A DNA stretch of 64,000 nt from Lamellibrachia columna (taxonomy: Eukaryota > Annelida > Polychaeta > Sabellida > Siboglinidae). Positions 1 to 14,063 of this stretch are shown one piece after another. Position 1 is the first letter of the stretch. The number at the start of each line of letters is the position of its first letter. A program made the translations under genes and the position numbers. The notes beneath the pieces are model-generated. The model saw nothing but the letters and a program-made list of their open reading frames with translations, was not told the origin of the DNA and searched no databases. The stretch spans positions 13,405,515 through 13,469,514 of the forward strand of contig OY759263.1 of the NCBI GenBank assembly GCA_963662155.1, read 5' to 3'.

Positions 1-1764
1 GGCGCCAAACTCATCAGACCGAAGAAACGTGTTGCTGATGACTTGACAACGACATACCTGAAGAAAGATGACTCACAATCAGAAATGCGTATTATGCATA
101 GAGACAAAACAACACAAATGTATAACGAGTGCATTGCAGAGCATGCGTCCCTTATTGACAGTCAATTGTGTGCTGTTCCTAGATTTACAGTGCATACAGA
201 GGCCAAGGTTCGCCTCTGCTGGAAACAAAATCTCAGGTGTGTTAAGTGTGGATACATCTCAAAATTGTTCAAGCTATACCATGAACTACCAACTGAGAAG
301 GCAGGGCAGAGATCTGCTGCTCCAAATGTCGGCCTTCAGGTGGGACTGCATGAATCTACTACAGGAATCGCTAAAGGGCGAGTGATAATTGCTAGCTTAG
401 ATGTACCACCACCGTGCCGAAGTAGCCTGCAACGGACTGCACACAAAGTTGGCAATGCGAAAGCAACTATGACTTTGGCAGACTTGGCGAAAAGGCGTGA
501 CCACACAGCGAGAATCACTGGGTCTTGTCATGCTTGGCAAAATGCATCACAAGCAATAGGGATCGTAGATGAACAACAACGTGGCTGCCAGGATATTGTG
601 GCTATACACGTAGAGATTAAATTGTGCACCTTGGGGGCTTCACTTCGAAGGAGAGGATTTTATGTCACCTGTTCAGGGCATGATAACTGCACAGCAACAT
701 TGACAGCAAGTAAAAATCTATCTGAATTTGACATTGGCAAAGACATTGGAAAGCAATTTGGCTCAGAGAATGTGGCAGTGAGATATGTCGTCACAGATGG
801 GGACGCGAGGAGTGCTGAATGAGTACGGGCTGGTATGTATGTGGCAGGAATGCCATGTGAACAAGTAGACCGACAAGAAGACACTACACACCTAGAACAA
901 GCTTTATTTAGAAATGTCATCAAGGCTACATTAAGTGATCCAATGTTTCCTGTGGCGACAGCAGCCACACGAAAAGAGCAGAGGAAAATGTTTGCTCTGG
1001 ATGTGAAAGTCAGGTGCCATAGAATACACAGAATGTACAATGGTAATGTGACTAAGGTAGCATCACTGATGCCACGTGTCATTGAAACACCATTGGATTG
1101 CTATGTAGGTGACTGCAAGAGATGCAGATACTCCTCCGTAGTTTGCTCAGGTGGGGAAAAAACTGGTAGAAAAAAATCAATGTACCTGCAAACAGGTACT
1201 CTCCAATATCTCAACATGACCAGTGCAGACAGAATTACACTGAGAAGGATTCTCCAACTAAGATTAATCGGAAATGCACTAGTATTAACAAAACTGTGTC
1301 TTAACACAAACCGAAATGAGGGCCTGAACAGAGGGTTGAGTGCTTCTCTACCAAAAAATTTGAACTTCAGTCGCAACGTCAAGGGACGTGCCTGTGCAGC
1401 CATTGACACGCTGAATTATGGAGCTGGGGACTCTTTACTGCGGAAATTGGAGACAAGCAAAGCTCAGAATAGTAAAGGAGGAAGAGTGGCCAAAGCTGTT
1501 AGACAGATGCAATTTGTAACAACATACAACAGGATATACAGATCTAAGAATTCTGTGCGAAGGCGGCTCAGGTACAACATGTGGAAACGCTTCAGTGCTG
1601 CACGTGAATCTAAGAGGCGCAGACAAGCAATCAGTGACACGATAAAGGATGCCCAAAAGAAACAGTACCGTAAGGGGCAGCTGGATGAAACATTAAAAAA
1701 AATGCACAGCTACAACTGCTGTGAAAAGAAAACGGAAGAAGCCAGTAACTCACTCTTCCAGTGA
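1..1764 (+). pseudogene. Mutator-like transposase, copy 1 (5' cut by window, broken)
   Basis: The product resembles the metazoan Mutator-like (MULE) transposase family, recognised from blocks such as NVGLQVGLHESTTG, LDVPPPC, QNASQAIGIV, YVVTDGDARSAE and KGGRVAKAVRQMQ. A cysteine cluster (RLCWKQNLRCVKCGY) looks zinc-binding. The frame is open from the left edge to a TGA at 820-822, then continues in the same frame from 823 to the stop at 1762-1764, so one nonsense codon splits an otherwise open frame. Relative to copies 2-4 it lacks about 78 bp after 506. This is an in-frame loss that removes the MDNRYSS block, a likely site for the first catalytic Asp of the DDE triad (inference). It is the only copy without the poly-A frameshift near 1155. 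Probably inactive. Confidence 0.8.
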
Positions 1765-3822
1765 CCTCCCTTACTTCCTGCGTGACAGATCTTCTGATGA
1801 TCACACATACATTTGTCGCATGTGACTTGCCATATATCCTGTTTGACGTTTCTTAATGATAAACTCTGTCACACGTTTGGCACCAGGAGGATTTCATGCC
1901 ACACAATCCCCACACATGGATGTGAGGTGAGTTCAAGAGAGGATTACCCCATATCCCTGCTACCACAATGAAGAATAGACACACAGACAGACAGGCAAAC
2001 AGCCAAGCATGCAAAAACACACAAACTGGTGAGTTATGATAAGAGTGGCTTAATTATTTGATTGATTTGTCTCTCACCTGTTCAACTGCACAAATTCTAG
2101 ATACACTGAGGGTAATGACCGTGACCAAAACAATGCTGCTCTCTCACACACTGTCTTCTATTGTTGTTTACATGCAGTGGCTCCAGTATTATATGCTGTG
2201 GATTAACACACCAGCTTACATTGCAAATATGGCTACAACTTAGATGTTTAGGAATTTGTTTTATAAATTATGGTGAAGCATGTACATTAATATATTTACA
2301 AGAACTGTTTTCCATTTCCCAGCATTACCTCCAGAAGCTGGAAATTTCACACATATGACACCTAATTGCGTTAGCCTATATGATCTTTTACCACACCCTG
2401 TCCATAACATGCAACTGCCATTGCTTGACAAGACAATTTTAGACTCGATTTTCCGCCTACACTTTCTCACAAAAATGTCATCCATGCTTGTTTTACCATG
2501 ATACATTGCCTTGGTAACAACCCATTCTAAATTTCATATTGGGCACGGACCACAGTCACTTTTCCCACAGACCCGGTTTCCCAAATATTTCCCATAGACG
2601 ACCATTATAACGTTCTTGCGTCTACATTGAAAATTTAACATACAATGGTTTTTTTAAATTCACAGAAAATGACAGACCCACTAAGACACCTGATGTGTAA
2701 AATTCGTGAAAATGACCTACTTCCTTTTCGCACAAATTGCTTCAACGAATGATTCCCGTGCATTTCTGCCTTGCAATTCCCCGGTTTCCCAAATATGAGT
2801 ACATCATGCCTAACAGCCACTGTGTCCTTTCGCAACTGGTATACCTATTGACAAATGGCACCATTTCAAAGCTTAGATGCTACTGTGCACAAAAACATCA
2901 CTTCCACTCACTCATCCACACAATTTCTGCTCTCACGAATAAACCCTTTCTGCGCAATGAATTTTTTCCTTGGGATTATTTACGTATGTAATGGCGGATG
3001 GATTCTGACTGCGTTCCGTGCCCTAATTAATTTCCGACATCTCACAAACCGTAACGAAAGTTATACCAAATTGAAGAAAAACATTTATCTCGATAAATCA
3101 CAGAAGGAAATCAACATCGCAATGCTACAAATTAATTTATATGTCACCGAGACATCCCCCCTATGTGAGGGGAAGATTTTCAAATGGGCTGAATAGCATA
3201 TATGTACTTTAGTCATAAAGCCCACACTGCTTGCTGTGCCGGAAATATAGAAACTCTTACTAGTGTTTCACAAAATGTGGGGTATTTTCATCAATACAAC
3301 ACTAAAATTGTCAACAAATTTTTTATTAAAATATATTTTTTTAATATGCACTGGTTTTTGTCAAAAAACTACATTTCAGTGTATTTCATAACATTGATAG
3401 GTAATATTGAGCGTTCAAAGTACAACGAATTATGGTATGTGTGAAAATCAGCTATATATCTGACAAGATTTCATGTGAACATTTGTCATTTCTGACACGG
3501 ATGACCCAATTTCAAATCACTGAAGGTGCCAACTGCCTGTCAACGAGATAGAACAGGATGCTGCCTGTTTGGGGCTTTTGAGTGTCTCTTGTTGCAACTA
3601 CAGTGACGATAATCCTACGTATTGCTCATATTTCAACTACAGGAGTTTGTAAATTCTATTCAGAATCTACATTGGGGTATCTTCTCAGCCTATAGCTGTG
3701 CAGCATGACAGACAAGTGGTCTACCCCACTAAAATTCTGGCCATTGCTTAAATATCAGTTGGACAGATTGCTCCCAGATCAGTCAGATAGTAAACGTTTT
3801 TGACTCTGATACAGATATCAAC
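1765..3822. repeat. Non-coding part of transposon unit 1
   Basis: AT-rich DNA that recurs after each transposase frame (about 5883-7957 and 10017-12058, with a shortened form at 14064-14832). Short open frames here are not conserved between copies and I do not regard them as genes. A block near 2990-3150 (atggcggatggattctgact onwards) is especially well kept between units 1-3. No promoter or terminator could be assigned. Confidence 0.75.
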
Positions 3823-5882
3823 ATGGAGAAGAAAAGTGAAGATGTGGGAAAGTTCCGAACAGCCAAAAATGTGAGGAGATGTGGCTTTCAGAAGGGGCAC
3901 ACTGTGCACACGTCCAAGAAAGGCGTTGCAGACAAGTACACACCAAGCACGTGGATGCCGAGACTCACGCACGCCGAATTCACAAGAGTCGCCAAAGTTA
4001 CACCAGGTGGACTCATCGAAGTCCCAGATGCTGAGGGCAAATCGGGTGGCGCCAAACTCATCAGACCGAAGAAACGTGTTGCTGATGACTTGACAACGAC
4101 ATACCTGAAGAAAGATGACTCACAATCAGAAATGCGTATTATGCATAGAGACAAAACAACACATATGTATAACGAGTGCATTGCAGAGCATGCGTCCTTT
4201 ATTGACAGGCAATTGTGTGCTGTTCCTAGATTTACAGTGCATACAGAGGTCAAGGTTCGCCTCTGCTGGAAACAAAATCTCAGGTGTGTTAAGTGTGGAT
4301 ACACCTCAACATTGTTCAAGCGATACCATGAACTACCAACTGAGAAGGCAGGGCAGAGATCTGCTGCTCCAAATGTCGGCCTTCAGGTGGGACTGCATGA
4401 ATCTACCACAGGAATCGCTAAAGGGCGAGTGAAAATTGCTAGCTTAGATGTACCACCACCGTGCCAAAGTAGCATGCAACGGACTGCAAACAAAGTTGGC
4501 AATGCGAAAGCAGCTATGACTTTGGCAGACTTGGCGAAAACGCGTGACCACATGAAGACAATTAATAAGCTACGAGGATTACCTGAAGATGATCCAGTAA
4601 ACGTATCCATGGACAACAGATATAGCTCAGCGAGAATCACTGGGTCTTGCCATGCTGGGCAAAATGCATCACAAGCAATAGGGATCGTAGTAGAACAACA
4701 AAGTGGCTGCCAGGATATTGTGGCTCTACACATAGAGAATAAATTGTGCACCTTGGGGGCTTCACTTCTAAGGAGAGGATTTTATGTCACCTGTCCAGGG
4801 CATGATAACTGCACAGCAACATTGACAGCAGATTAAAATCTATCTGAATTTGACATTGGCAAAGACATTGGAAAAGCAATTTGGCTCAGAGAATGTGGCA
4901 GTGAGATATGTCGTCACAGATGGGGACGCGAGGAGTGCTATATGAGTACGGGTTGGTATGTATGTTGCAGGAATGCCATGTGAACAAGTAGACCGACAAG
5001 AAGAAACTACACACCTAGAACAAGCTTTATTTAGAAATGTCATAAAGGCTACATTCAGTGATCGAATGTTTCCTTGGGCGACAGCAGCCACACGAAAAGA
5101 GCAGAGGAAAATGTTTGCTCTGGATGTGAAAGTCAGGTGCCATAGAATACACAGAATGTACAATGGTAATGTGACAAAGGTAGCTTCACTGATGCCACGT
5201 TTCATTGAAACAACATTGGATTGCTATGTAGGTGACTGCAAGAAATCCAGATACTCCTCCGTAATCTGCTCAGGTGGGAAAAAACTGGTAGAAAAAAATC
5301 AATGTACCTGCTAACAGGTACTCTCCAATATCTCAACATGACCAGTGCAGACAGAATTATACTGAGACGGATTATCCAACTAAGATTAGTTGGAAAGCAC
5401 TAGCATTAACAAAACTGTGTCTTAACACAAACCGAAATGAGGGCCTGAACAGAGGGTTGAGTGCTTCTATACCAAAAAATTTGAACTTCAGTCGCAACGT
5501 CAAGGGACGTGCTTGTGCAGCCATTGACAGGCTGAATTATTGAGCGGGGGACTCTCTACTGCGGAAATTGGAGACGAGCAAAGTTCCGATTAGTAAAGGA
5601 GGAAGAGTGGCCAAAGCTGTTAGACAGATGCAATTTGTAACAACATACAATAGGATATACCGATCTAAGAGTTCTGTGCGAAGGCGGCTAAGGTACAACA
5701 TGTGGAAACGCTTCAGTGCTGCACGTGAATCTAAGAGGCGCAGACAAGCAATCAGTGACACGATAAAGGATGCCCAAAAGAAACAGTACCGTAAGGGGCA
5801 GCTGGATGAAACATTAAAAAAAAATGCACAGCTACAACTGCTGTGAAAAGAAAACGGAAGAAGCCAGTATCTCACTCTTCCA
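3823..5882 (+). pseudogene. Mutator-like transposase, copy 2 (several stops and frameshifts)
   Basis: Begins at ATG 3823 with MEKKSEDVGKF, the start shared by copies 3 and 4. The first 337 codons are open and include the block with MDNRYSS lost from copy 1. The frame ends at TAA 4834-4836, where copies 1 and 3 have a sense codon. Next come a +1 insertion in ggaaaagc near 4873, the shared TGA (here in a GCT ATA TGA context), a frameshift in the A-run near 5280, and a stop in place of Gly near 5540. The C-terminal KGGRVAKAVRQMQ region is intact at about 5596-5640. The same protein family as copy 1 is clear, but it cannot give a full product. Confidence 0.8.
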
Positions 5883-7957
5883 GTGGCCTCCCTTACTTCC
5901 TGCGTGACAGATCTTCTGATGTTCACACATACATTTGTCGCATATGACATGCCATATGTCCTGTTTGACATTTCTTAATGATAAACTCTGTCACACGTTT
6001 GGCACCAGGAGGATTACATGCCACACACTCCCCACACATGGATGTGAGGTGAGTTCAAGAGAGGATTACCCCATATCCCTGCGACCACAATGAAGAATGG
6101 ACACACAGACAGACAGGCAAGCAGCCGAGCTTGCAAAAACACACAAACTGGTGAGTAATGATAAGAGTGGTTTAATTAATTGATTGATTTGTCTCTCACC
6201 TGTTCAACTGCACACTTTCTAAATACACTGAGGGTAATGACCGTGACCAAAACAATGCTGCTCTCTCACATACTGTCGTCTTCTATTTCTGTTTACAATC
6301 AGTGGCTCCAGTATTATATGCTGTGGATTAACACACAAGCTGACATTGCAAATATGGCTACAACTTAGATGTTTAGGAATTTTTTTTTAAATTATGTTGT
6401 AGCATGTACATTAATCTATGTACAAGAACTGTCTTCCATTTCCCAGCATTACCTCCAGAAGCTGGAAATTTCACACATATGACACAATACTGCGTTAGCC
6501 TATATGCTCTTTTACAACACCCTGTCCATAACATGCAACTGCCATTGCTTGACAAGACAATTTTAGACTCGATTTTCCGCGCCTATACTTTCTCACAAAA
6601 ATGTCATCCATGCTTGTTTTACCATGATGCATTGCCTTGGTAACAAGCCAGTCTAAATTTCATATTGGGCACGGACCACAGTCACTTTTCCCATAGACCC
6701 GGTTTCCCAAATATTTCCCACAGATGACCATTATAACGTTCTTGCGTCTACATTGAAAATTTAACATACAATTTTTTTTTTAAATTCACAGAAAATGACA
6801 GACCCACTAAGACACCTGGTGTGTAAAATTCGTGAAAATGACCTACTTCCTTTTCGCACAAATTGCTTCAACGCATGATTCCCGTGCATTTCTGCCTTGA
6901 AATTCCCAGGTTTCCCAAATATGAGTATATCCTGCCTAACAGCCACTGTGTCCTTACGCAACTGGTATACTTATTGACAAATGGCATCATTTCAAAGTTT
7001 AGATGCTACTGTGCACAAAAACATCACTTCCACTCACTCATCCACACAATTCCTGCTCTCACAAATAAACCCTATCTGCGCAATGAATTTTTTCCTTGGG
7101 ATTATTTACGTATGTAATGGCGGATGGATTCTGACTGCGTTCCGTGCCCTAATTAATTTCCGACATCTCACAAACCGTAACGAAAGTTATACCAAATTGA
7201 AGAAAAACATTTATCTCGATAAATCACAGAAGGAAATCAACATCGCAATGCTACAAATTAATTTATATGTCACCGAGACATGCCCCCCCCACCCCCTATG
7301 TGAGGGAAATAATTTCAAATGGGCTGAATTGCATATATGCACTTTCTTCATAAAGCCCACACTGCTTGCTGTGCCGGAGATATAGAAAATCTTACAAGTG
7401 TTTCACAAAATGTGGGGTATTTTCATCAATACAACACTAAAATTGTCAACTAATTTTTTATTAAAATATAATTTTTTTTAATAGGCACTGATTTAAAAAA
7501 AAACTACATTTCAGTGTATTTCACAACATTGATAGGTAATATTGAGCGTTCAAAGTACAACGAATTATGGTATGTGTGAAAATAAGCTATATATCTGACA
7601 AGTTTCCATGTGAACATTTGTCATTTCTGATACGGATGACCCAATTTCAAATCACTGAAGGTGCCAACTGCCTGTCAACGAGATAGAACATGATGCTGCC
7701 TGTTTGGGGCTTTTGAGTGTCTCCTGTTGCAACTACAATGACGATAATCCTACGTTTTGCTCATATTTCAACTACAGGAGTTTGTAAATTCTATTCAGAA
7801 TCTACATTCGGGTATCTTCACAGCTTATAGCTGTGCAGCATGACAGACAAGTGGTCTGCCCCACTAAAATTCTGGCCATTGCTTAAATGTCAGTTGGACA
7901 GATTCCTCCCAGATCCGTGAGATAGTAAACGTTTTTGACTCTGATACAGATATCAAC
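5883..7957. repeat. Non-coding part of transposon unit 2
   Basis: Counterpart of 1765-3822 at high identity, with small differences such as a longer C-run at about 7284-7292. No gene is supported. Confidence 0.7.
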
Positions 7958-10016
7958 ATGGAGAAGAAAAGTGAAGATGTGGGAAAGTTCCAAATAGCCA
8001 AAAATGTGAGGAGATGTGGCTTTCAGAAGGGTCACACTGTGCACACGTCCAAGAAAGACCAAGTGCACAACAAGCACGTGGATGCCGAGACTCACGCACG
8101 CCGAATTCACAAGAGTCGCCAAAGTTACACCAGGTGGACTCATCGAAGTCCCAGATGCTGAGGGCAAATCGGGTGGCGCCAAACTCATCAGACCGAAGAA
8201 ACGTTTTGCTGATGACTTGACAACGACATATCTGAAGAAAGATGACTCACAATCAGAAATGCGTATTATGCATAGAGACAAAACAACACATATGTATAAC
8301 GAGTGCATTGCAGAGCATGCGTCCCTTATTGACAGTTAACTGTGTGCTGTTCCTAGATTTACAGTGCATACAGAGGTCAAGGTTCGCCTCTGCTGGAAAC
8401 AAAATCTCAGGTGTGTTAAGTGTGGATACACCTCAATATTGTTCAAGGTATACCATGAACTACCAACTGAGAAGGCAGGGCAGAGATCTGCTGCTCCAAA
8501 TGTCGGCCTTCAGGTGGGACTGCATGAATCTACCACAGGAATCGCTAAAGGGCGAGTGAAAATTGCTAGCTTAGATGTACCACCACCGTGCCGAAGTAGC
8601 ATGCAACGGACTGCAAACAAAGTTGGCAATGCGAAAGCAACTATGACTTTGGCAGACTTGGCGAAAAGGCGTGACCACATGAAGACAATTAATAAGCTAC
8701 GAGGATTACCTGAAGATGATCCAGTAAACATATCCATGGACAGCAGATATAGCTCAGCGAGAATCACTGGGTCTTGTCATGCTGGGCAAAATGCATCACA
8801 AGCAATAGGGATCGTAGTTGAACAACAAAGTAGCTGCCAGTAGAGAATAAATTGTGCACCTTGGGGGCTTCACTTCGAAGGAGAGGATTTGATGTCACCT
8901 GTCCAGGGCATGATAACTGCACAGCAACATTGACAGCAGATGAAAATCTATCTGAATTTGACATTAGCAAAGACATTGGAAAGCAATTTGGCTCAGAGAA
9001 TGTGGCAGTGAGATATGTCGTCACAGATGGGGACGCGAGGAGTGCTGAATGAGTACGGGCTGGTATGTATGTTGCAGGAATGCCATGTGAACAAGTAGAC
9101 CGACAAGAAGAAACTACACACATAGAAAAAGCTTTATTTATAAATGTCATAAAGGCTACATTCAGTGATCGAATGTTTCCTTGGGCGACAGCAGCCACAC
9201 GAAAAGAGCAGAGGAAAATGTTTGCTCTGGATGTGAAAGTCAGGTGCCATAGAATACACAGAATGTACAATGGTAATGTGACAAAGGTAGCATCACTGAT
9301 GCCACGTGTCATTGAAACAACATTGGATTGCTATGTAGGTGACTGCAAGAAATCCAGATACTCCTCCGTAGTCTGCTCAGGTGGGAAAAAAAACTGGTAG
9401 AAAAAAATCAATGTACCTGCTAACAGGTACTCTCCAATATCTCAACATGACCAGTGCAGACAGAATTACACTGAGAAGGATTCTCCAACAAAGATTAGTT
9501 GGAAATGCACTAGCATTAACAAAACTGTGTCTTAACACAAACCGAAATGAGGGCCTGAACAGAGGGTTGAGTGCTTCTCTATCAAAAAATGTGAACTTCA
9601 GTCGCAACGTCAAGGGACGTGCTTGTGCAGCAATTGACAGGCTGAATTATGGAGTGGGGGACCCTCTACTGCGGAAATTGGAGAAAAGCAAAGCTCCGAT
9701 TAGTAAAGGAGGAAGAGTGGCCAAAGCTGTTAGACAGATGCAATTTGTAACAACATACAACAGGATATACCGATCTAAGAGTTCTGTGCGAAGGCGCCTA
9801 AGGTACAACATGTGGAAACGCTTCAGTGCTGCACGTGAATCTAAGAGGCGCAGACAAGCAATCAGTGACACGATAAAGGATGCCCAAAAGAAACAGTACC
9901 GTAAGGGGCAGCTGGATGAAACATTAAAAAAAATGCACAGCTACAACTGCTGTGAAAAGAAAACGGAAGAAGTTAGTAACTCACTCTTCCAGTGGCCTCC
10001 CTTACTTCCTGCGTGA
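7958..10016 (+). pseudogene. Mutator-like transposase, copy 3 (several stops and a deletion)
   Basis: Starts at ATG 7958 with the same N-terminus as copies 2 and 4. A scrambled or short segment near 8050-8075 shifts the frame. CAA is changed to TAA at about 8337, and about 19 bp is missing after 8839, where copies 2 and 4 read CQDIVALHIENK. The frame is then open through the D-E codons where copies 2 and 4 have a stop, reaches the shared TGA (about 9050), and is shifted again by a longer A-run near 9385-9395. The usual terminal stop is TGG here, adding a few residues to 10016. Non-functional. Confidence 0.8.
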
Positions 10017-12058
10017 CAGATCTTCTGATGTTCACACATACATTTGTCGCATGTGACATGCCATATGTCCTGTTTCACATTTCTTAATGATAAACTCTGT
10101 CACACGTTTGGCACCAGGAGGATTACATGCCACACACTCCCCACACATGGATGTGATGTGAGTTCAAGAGAGGATTATCCCATATCCCTGCGACCACAAT
10201 GAAGAATGGACACACAGACAGAGAGGCAAGCAGCCGAGCTTGCAAAAACACACAAACTGGTGAGTAATGATAAGACTGGCTTAATTAATTGATTGATTTG
10301 TCTCTCACCTGTTCAACTGAACAATTTCTAAATACACTGAGGGTAATGACCGTGACCAAAACAATGCTGCTCTCTCACATACTGTCGTCTTCTATCGCTG
10401 TTTACAATCAGTGGCTCCAGTATTATATGCTGTGGATTAACACACAAGCTGACATTGCAAATATGGCTACCACTTAGATGTTTAGGATTTTTTTATAAAT
10501 TATGTTGTAGCATGTACATTAATCTATGTACAAGAACTGTCTTCCATTTCCCAGCATTACCTCCAGAAGCTGGAATTTTCACACATATGACACAATACTG
10601 CGTTAGCCTATATGCTCTTTTACAACACCCTGTCCATAACATGCAACTGCCATTGCTTGACAAGACAATTTTAGACTCGATTTTCCGCCTATACTTTCTC
10701 ACAAAAATGTCATCCATGCTTGTTTACCATGATGCATTGCCTTGGTAACAAGCCAATCTAAATTTCAAATGGGGCACGGACCACAGTCACTTTTCCCATA
10801 GACCCGGTTTCCCAAATATTTCCCATAGACGACCATTATAACGTTCTTGCGTTTTCATTGAAAATTTAACATACCATTTTTTTTTTAAATTCACAGAAAA
10901 TGACAGACCCACTAAGACACCTGGTGTGTAAAATTCGTTAAAATGACCTACTTACTTTTTGCACAAATTGCTTAAACGCATGATTCCCGTGCATTTCTGC
11001 CTTGAAATTCCCCGGTTTCCCAAATATGAGTACATCCTGCCTAACAGCCACTGTGTCCTTACGCAACTGGTAAACGTATTGACAAATGGCTTCATTTCAA
11101 AGCTTAGATGCTACTGTGCACAAAAACATAACTTCCGCTCACTCATCCACACAATTCCTGCTCTCACAAATAAACCCTATATGCGCAATTAATTTTTTCC
11201 TTGGGATTATTTACGTATGTAATGGCGGATGGATTCTGACTGCGTTCCGTGCCCTAATTAATTTCCGACATCTCACAAACCGTAACGAAAGTTATACCAA
11301 ATTGAAGAAAAACATTTATCTCCATAAATCACAGAAGGAAATCAACATCGCAATGCTACAAATTAATGTATATTTCACCGAGATATGCCCCCCCCCCTAT
11401 GTGAGGGGAAGAATTTCAAATGGGCTGAATTGCATATATGCACTTTAGTCATAAAGCCCACACTGCTTGCTGTGCCGGAGATATAGAAAATCTTACAAGT
11501 GTTTCACAAAATGTGGGGTATTTTCATCAATACAACACTAAAATTTTCAACTATTTTTTTATTAAAATATTTTTTTTTAATATGCACTGGTTTTTGTCAA
11601 AAAACTACATTTCAGTGTATTTCATAACATTGATAGGTAATATTGAGCGTTCAAAGTACAACGTGTTATGGTATGTGTGAAAATAAGCTATATATCTGAC
11701 AAGATTTCATGTGAACATTTGTCATTTCTGACACGGATGACCCAATTTCAAATCACTGAAGGTGCCAACTGCCTGTCAACGAGATAGAACAGGATGCTGC
11801 CTGTTTGGGGCTTTTGAGTGTCTCCTGTTGCAACTACAGTGACGATAATCCTACGTTTTGCTCATATTTCAACTACAGGAGTTTGTAAATTCTATTCAGA
11901 ATCTACATTGGGGTATCTTCTCAGCCTATAGTTGTAAAGCATGACAGACAAGTGGTCTACCCCACTAAAATTCTGGCCATTGCTTAAATGTCAGTTGGAC
12001 AGATTCCTCCCAGATCCGTCAGATAGTAAACGTTTTTGACTCTGATACAGATATCAAC
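10017..12058. repeat. Non-coding part of transposon unit 3
   Basis: Counterpart of 1765-3822. Diverges by scattered substitutions and homopolymer length changes. No gene is supported. Confidence 0.7.
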
Positions 12059-14063
12059 ATGGAGAAGAAAAGTGAAGATGTGGGAAAGTTCCGAATAGCC
12101 AAAAATGTGAGGAGATGTGGCTTTCAGAAGGGGCACACTGTGCACACGTCCAAGAAAGACGTTGCAGACAACTACACACCAAGCACGTGGATGCCGAGAC
12201 TCACGCACGCCGAATTCACAAGAGTCGCCAAAGTTACACCAGGTGGACTCATCGAAGTCCCAGATGCTGAGGGCAAATCGGGTGGCGTCAATCTCATCAG
12301 ACCGAAGAAACGTGTTGCTGATGACTTGACAACGACATACCTGAAGAAAGATGACTCACAATCAGAAATGCGTATTATGCATAGAGACAAAACAACACAT
12401 ATGTATAACGAGTGCATTGCAGAGCATGAGTCCATTATTGACAGTCAATTGTGTGCTGTTCCTAGATTTACAGTGCATACAGAGGTCAAGGTTCGCCTCT
12501 GCTGGAAACAAAATCTCAGGTGTGTTAAGTGTGGATACACCTCAAAATTGTTCAAGCTATACCATGAACTACCAACTGAGAAGGCAAGGCAGAGATCTCC
12601 TGCTCCAAATGTCGGCCTTCAGGTGGGACTGCATGAATCTACCACAGGAATCGCTAAAGGGCGAGTGAAAATTGCTAGCTTAGATGTACCACCACCGTGC
12701 CGAAGTAGCATGCAACGGACTGCAAACAAAGTTGGCAATGCGAAAGCAACTATGACTTTGGCAGACTTGGCGAAAAGGCGTGACCACATGAAGACAATTA
12801 ATAAGCTACGAGGATTACCTGAAGATGATCCAGTAAACATATCCATGGACAGCAGATATAGCTATGCGAGAATCACTGGGTCTTGTCATGCTGGGCAAAA
12901 TGCATCACAAGCAATAGGGATCGTAGTAGAACAACAAAGTGGCTGCCAGGATATTGTGGCTCTACACATAGAGAATAAATTGTGCACCTTGGGGGCTTCA
13001 CTTCGAAGGAGAGGATTTCATGTCACCTCTCCAGGGCATGATAACTGCACAGCAACATTGACAGCAGATTAAAATCTATCTGAATTTGACATTGGCAAAG
13101 ACATTGGAAAGCAATTTGGCTCAGAGAATGTGGCAGTGAGATATGTCGTCACAGATGGGGACGCGAGGAGTGCTGAATGAGTACGGGTTGGTATGTATGT
13201 TGCAGGAATGCCATGTGAACAAGTAGACCGACAAGAAGAAACTACACACCTAGAACAAGCTTTATTTAGAAATGTCATCAAGGCTACATTCAGTGATCGA
13301 ATGTTTCCTTGGGCGACAGCAGCCACACGAAAAGAGCAGAGGAAAATGTTTGCTCTGGATGTGAAAGTCAGGTGCCATAGAATACACAGAATGTACAATG
13401 GTAATGTGACAAAGGTAGCATCACTGATGCCACGTGTCATTGAAACAACATTGGATTGCTATGTAGGTGACTGCAAGAAATCCAGATACTCCTCCGTAGT
13501 CTCCTCAGGTGGGAAAAAACTGGTAGAAAAAAATCAATGTACCTGCTAACAGGTACTCTCCAATATCTCAACATGACCAGTGCAGACAGAATTACACTGA
13601 GAAGGATTCTCCAACTAAGATTAGTTGGAAATGCACTAGCATTACCAAAACTGTGTCTTAACACAAACCGAAATGAGGGCCTGAACAGAGGGTTGAGTGC
13701 TTCTATACCAAAAAATGGAGCGGGGGACTCTCTACTGCGGAAATTGGAGACAAGCAAAGCTCCGATTAGTAAAGGAGGAAGAGTGGCCAAAGCTGTTAGA
13801 CAGATGCAATTTGTAACAACTTACAACAGGATATATTCCGATCTAAGAGTTCTGTGCGAAGGCTGCTAAGGTACAACATGTGGAAACGCTTCAGTGCTGC
13901 ACGTGAATCTAAGGGGCGAAGACAAGCAATCAGTGACACGATAAAGGATGCCCAAAAGAAACAGTACCGTAAGGGGCAGCTGGATGAAACATTAAAAAAA
14001 ATGCACAGCTACAACTGCTGTGAAAAGAAAACGGAAGAAGCCAGTAACTCACTCTTCCAATGA
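12059..14063 (+). pseudogene. Mutator-like transposase, copy 4 (several stops, 63-bp deletion)
   Basis: ATG 12059 opens 337 codons to TAA 13070-13072, the same stop as in copy 2. The frame then carries the shared TGA at about 13178-13180 and a frameshift in the A-run near 13516. A deletion of about 63 bp after 13711 removes the FSRNVKGRACAA region, and an extra TT near 13836 shifts the frame again. The C-terminal stop at 14061-14063 matches copy 1. The family assignment is as for copy 1. Copies 2 and 4 share the TAA stop that copies 1 and 3 lack, suggesting unequal crossing-over or gene conversion among units. Confidence 0.8.

Noticed and set aside
2737..3444. Short open frames in the non-coding half of each transposon unit
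   Set aside because: Their starts, stops and frames differ between units and no motif is present.
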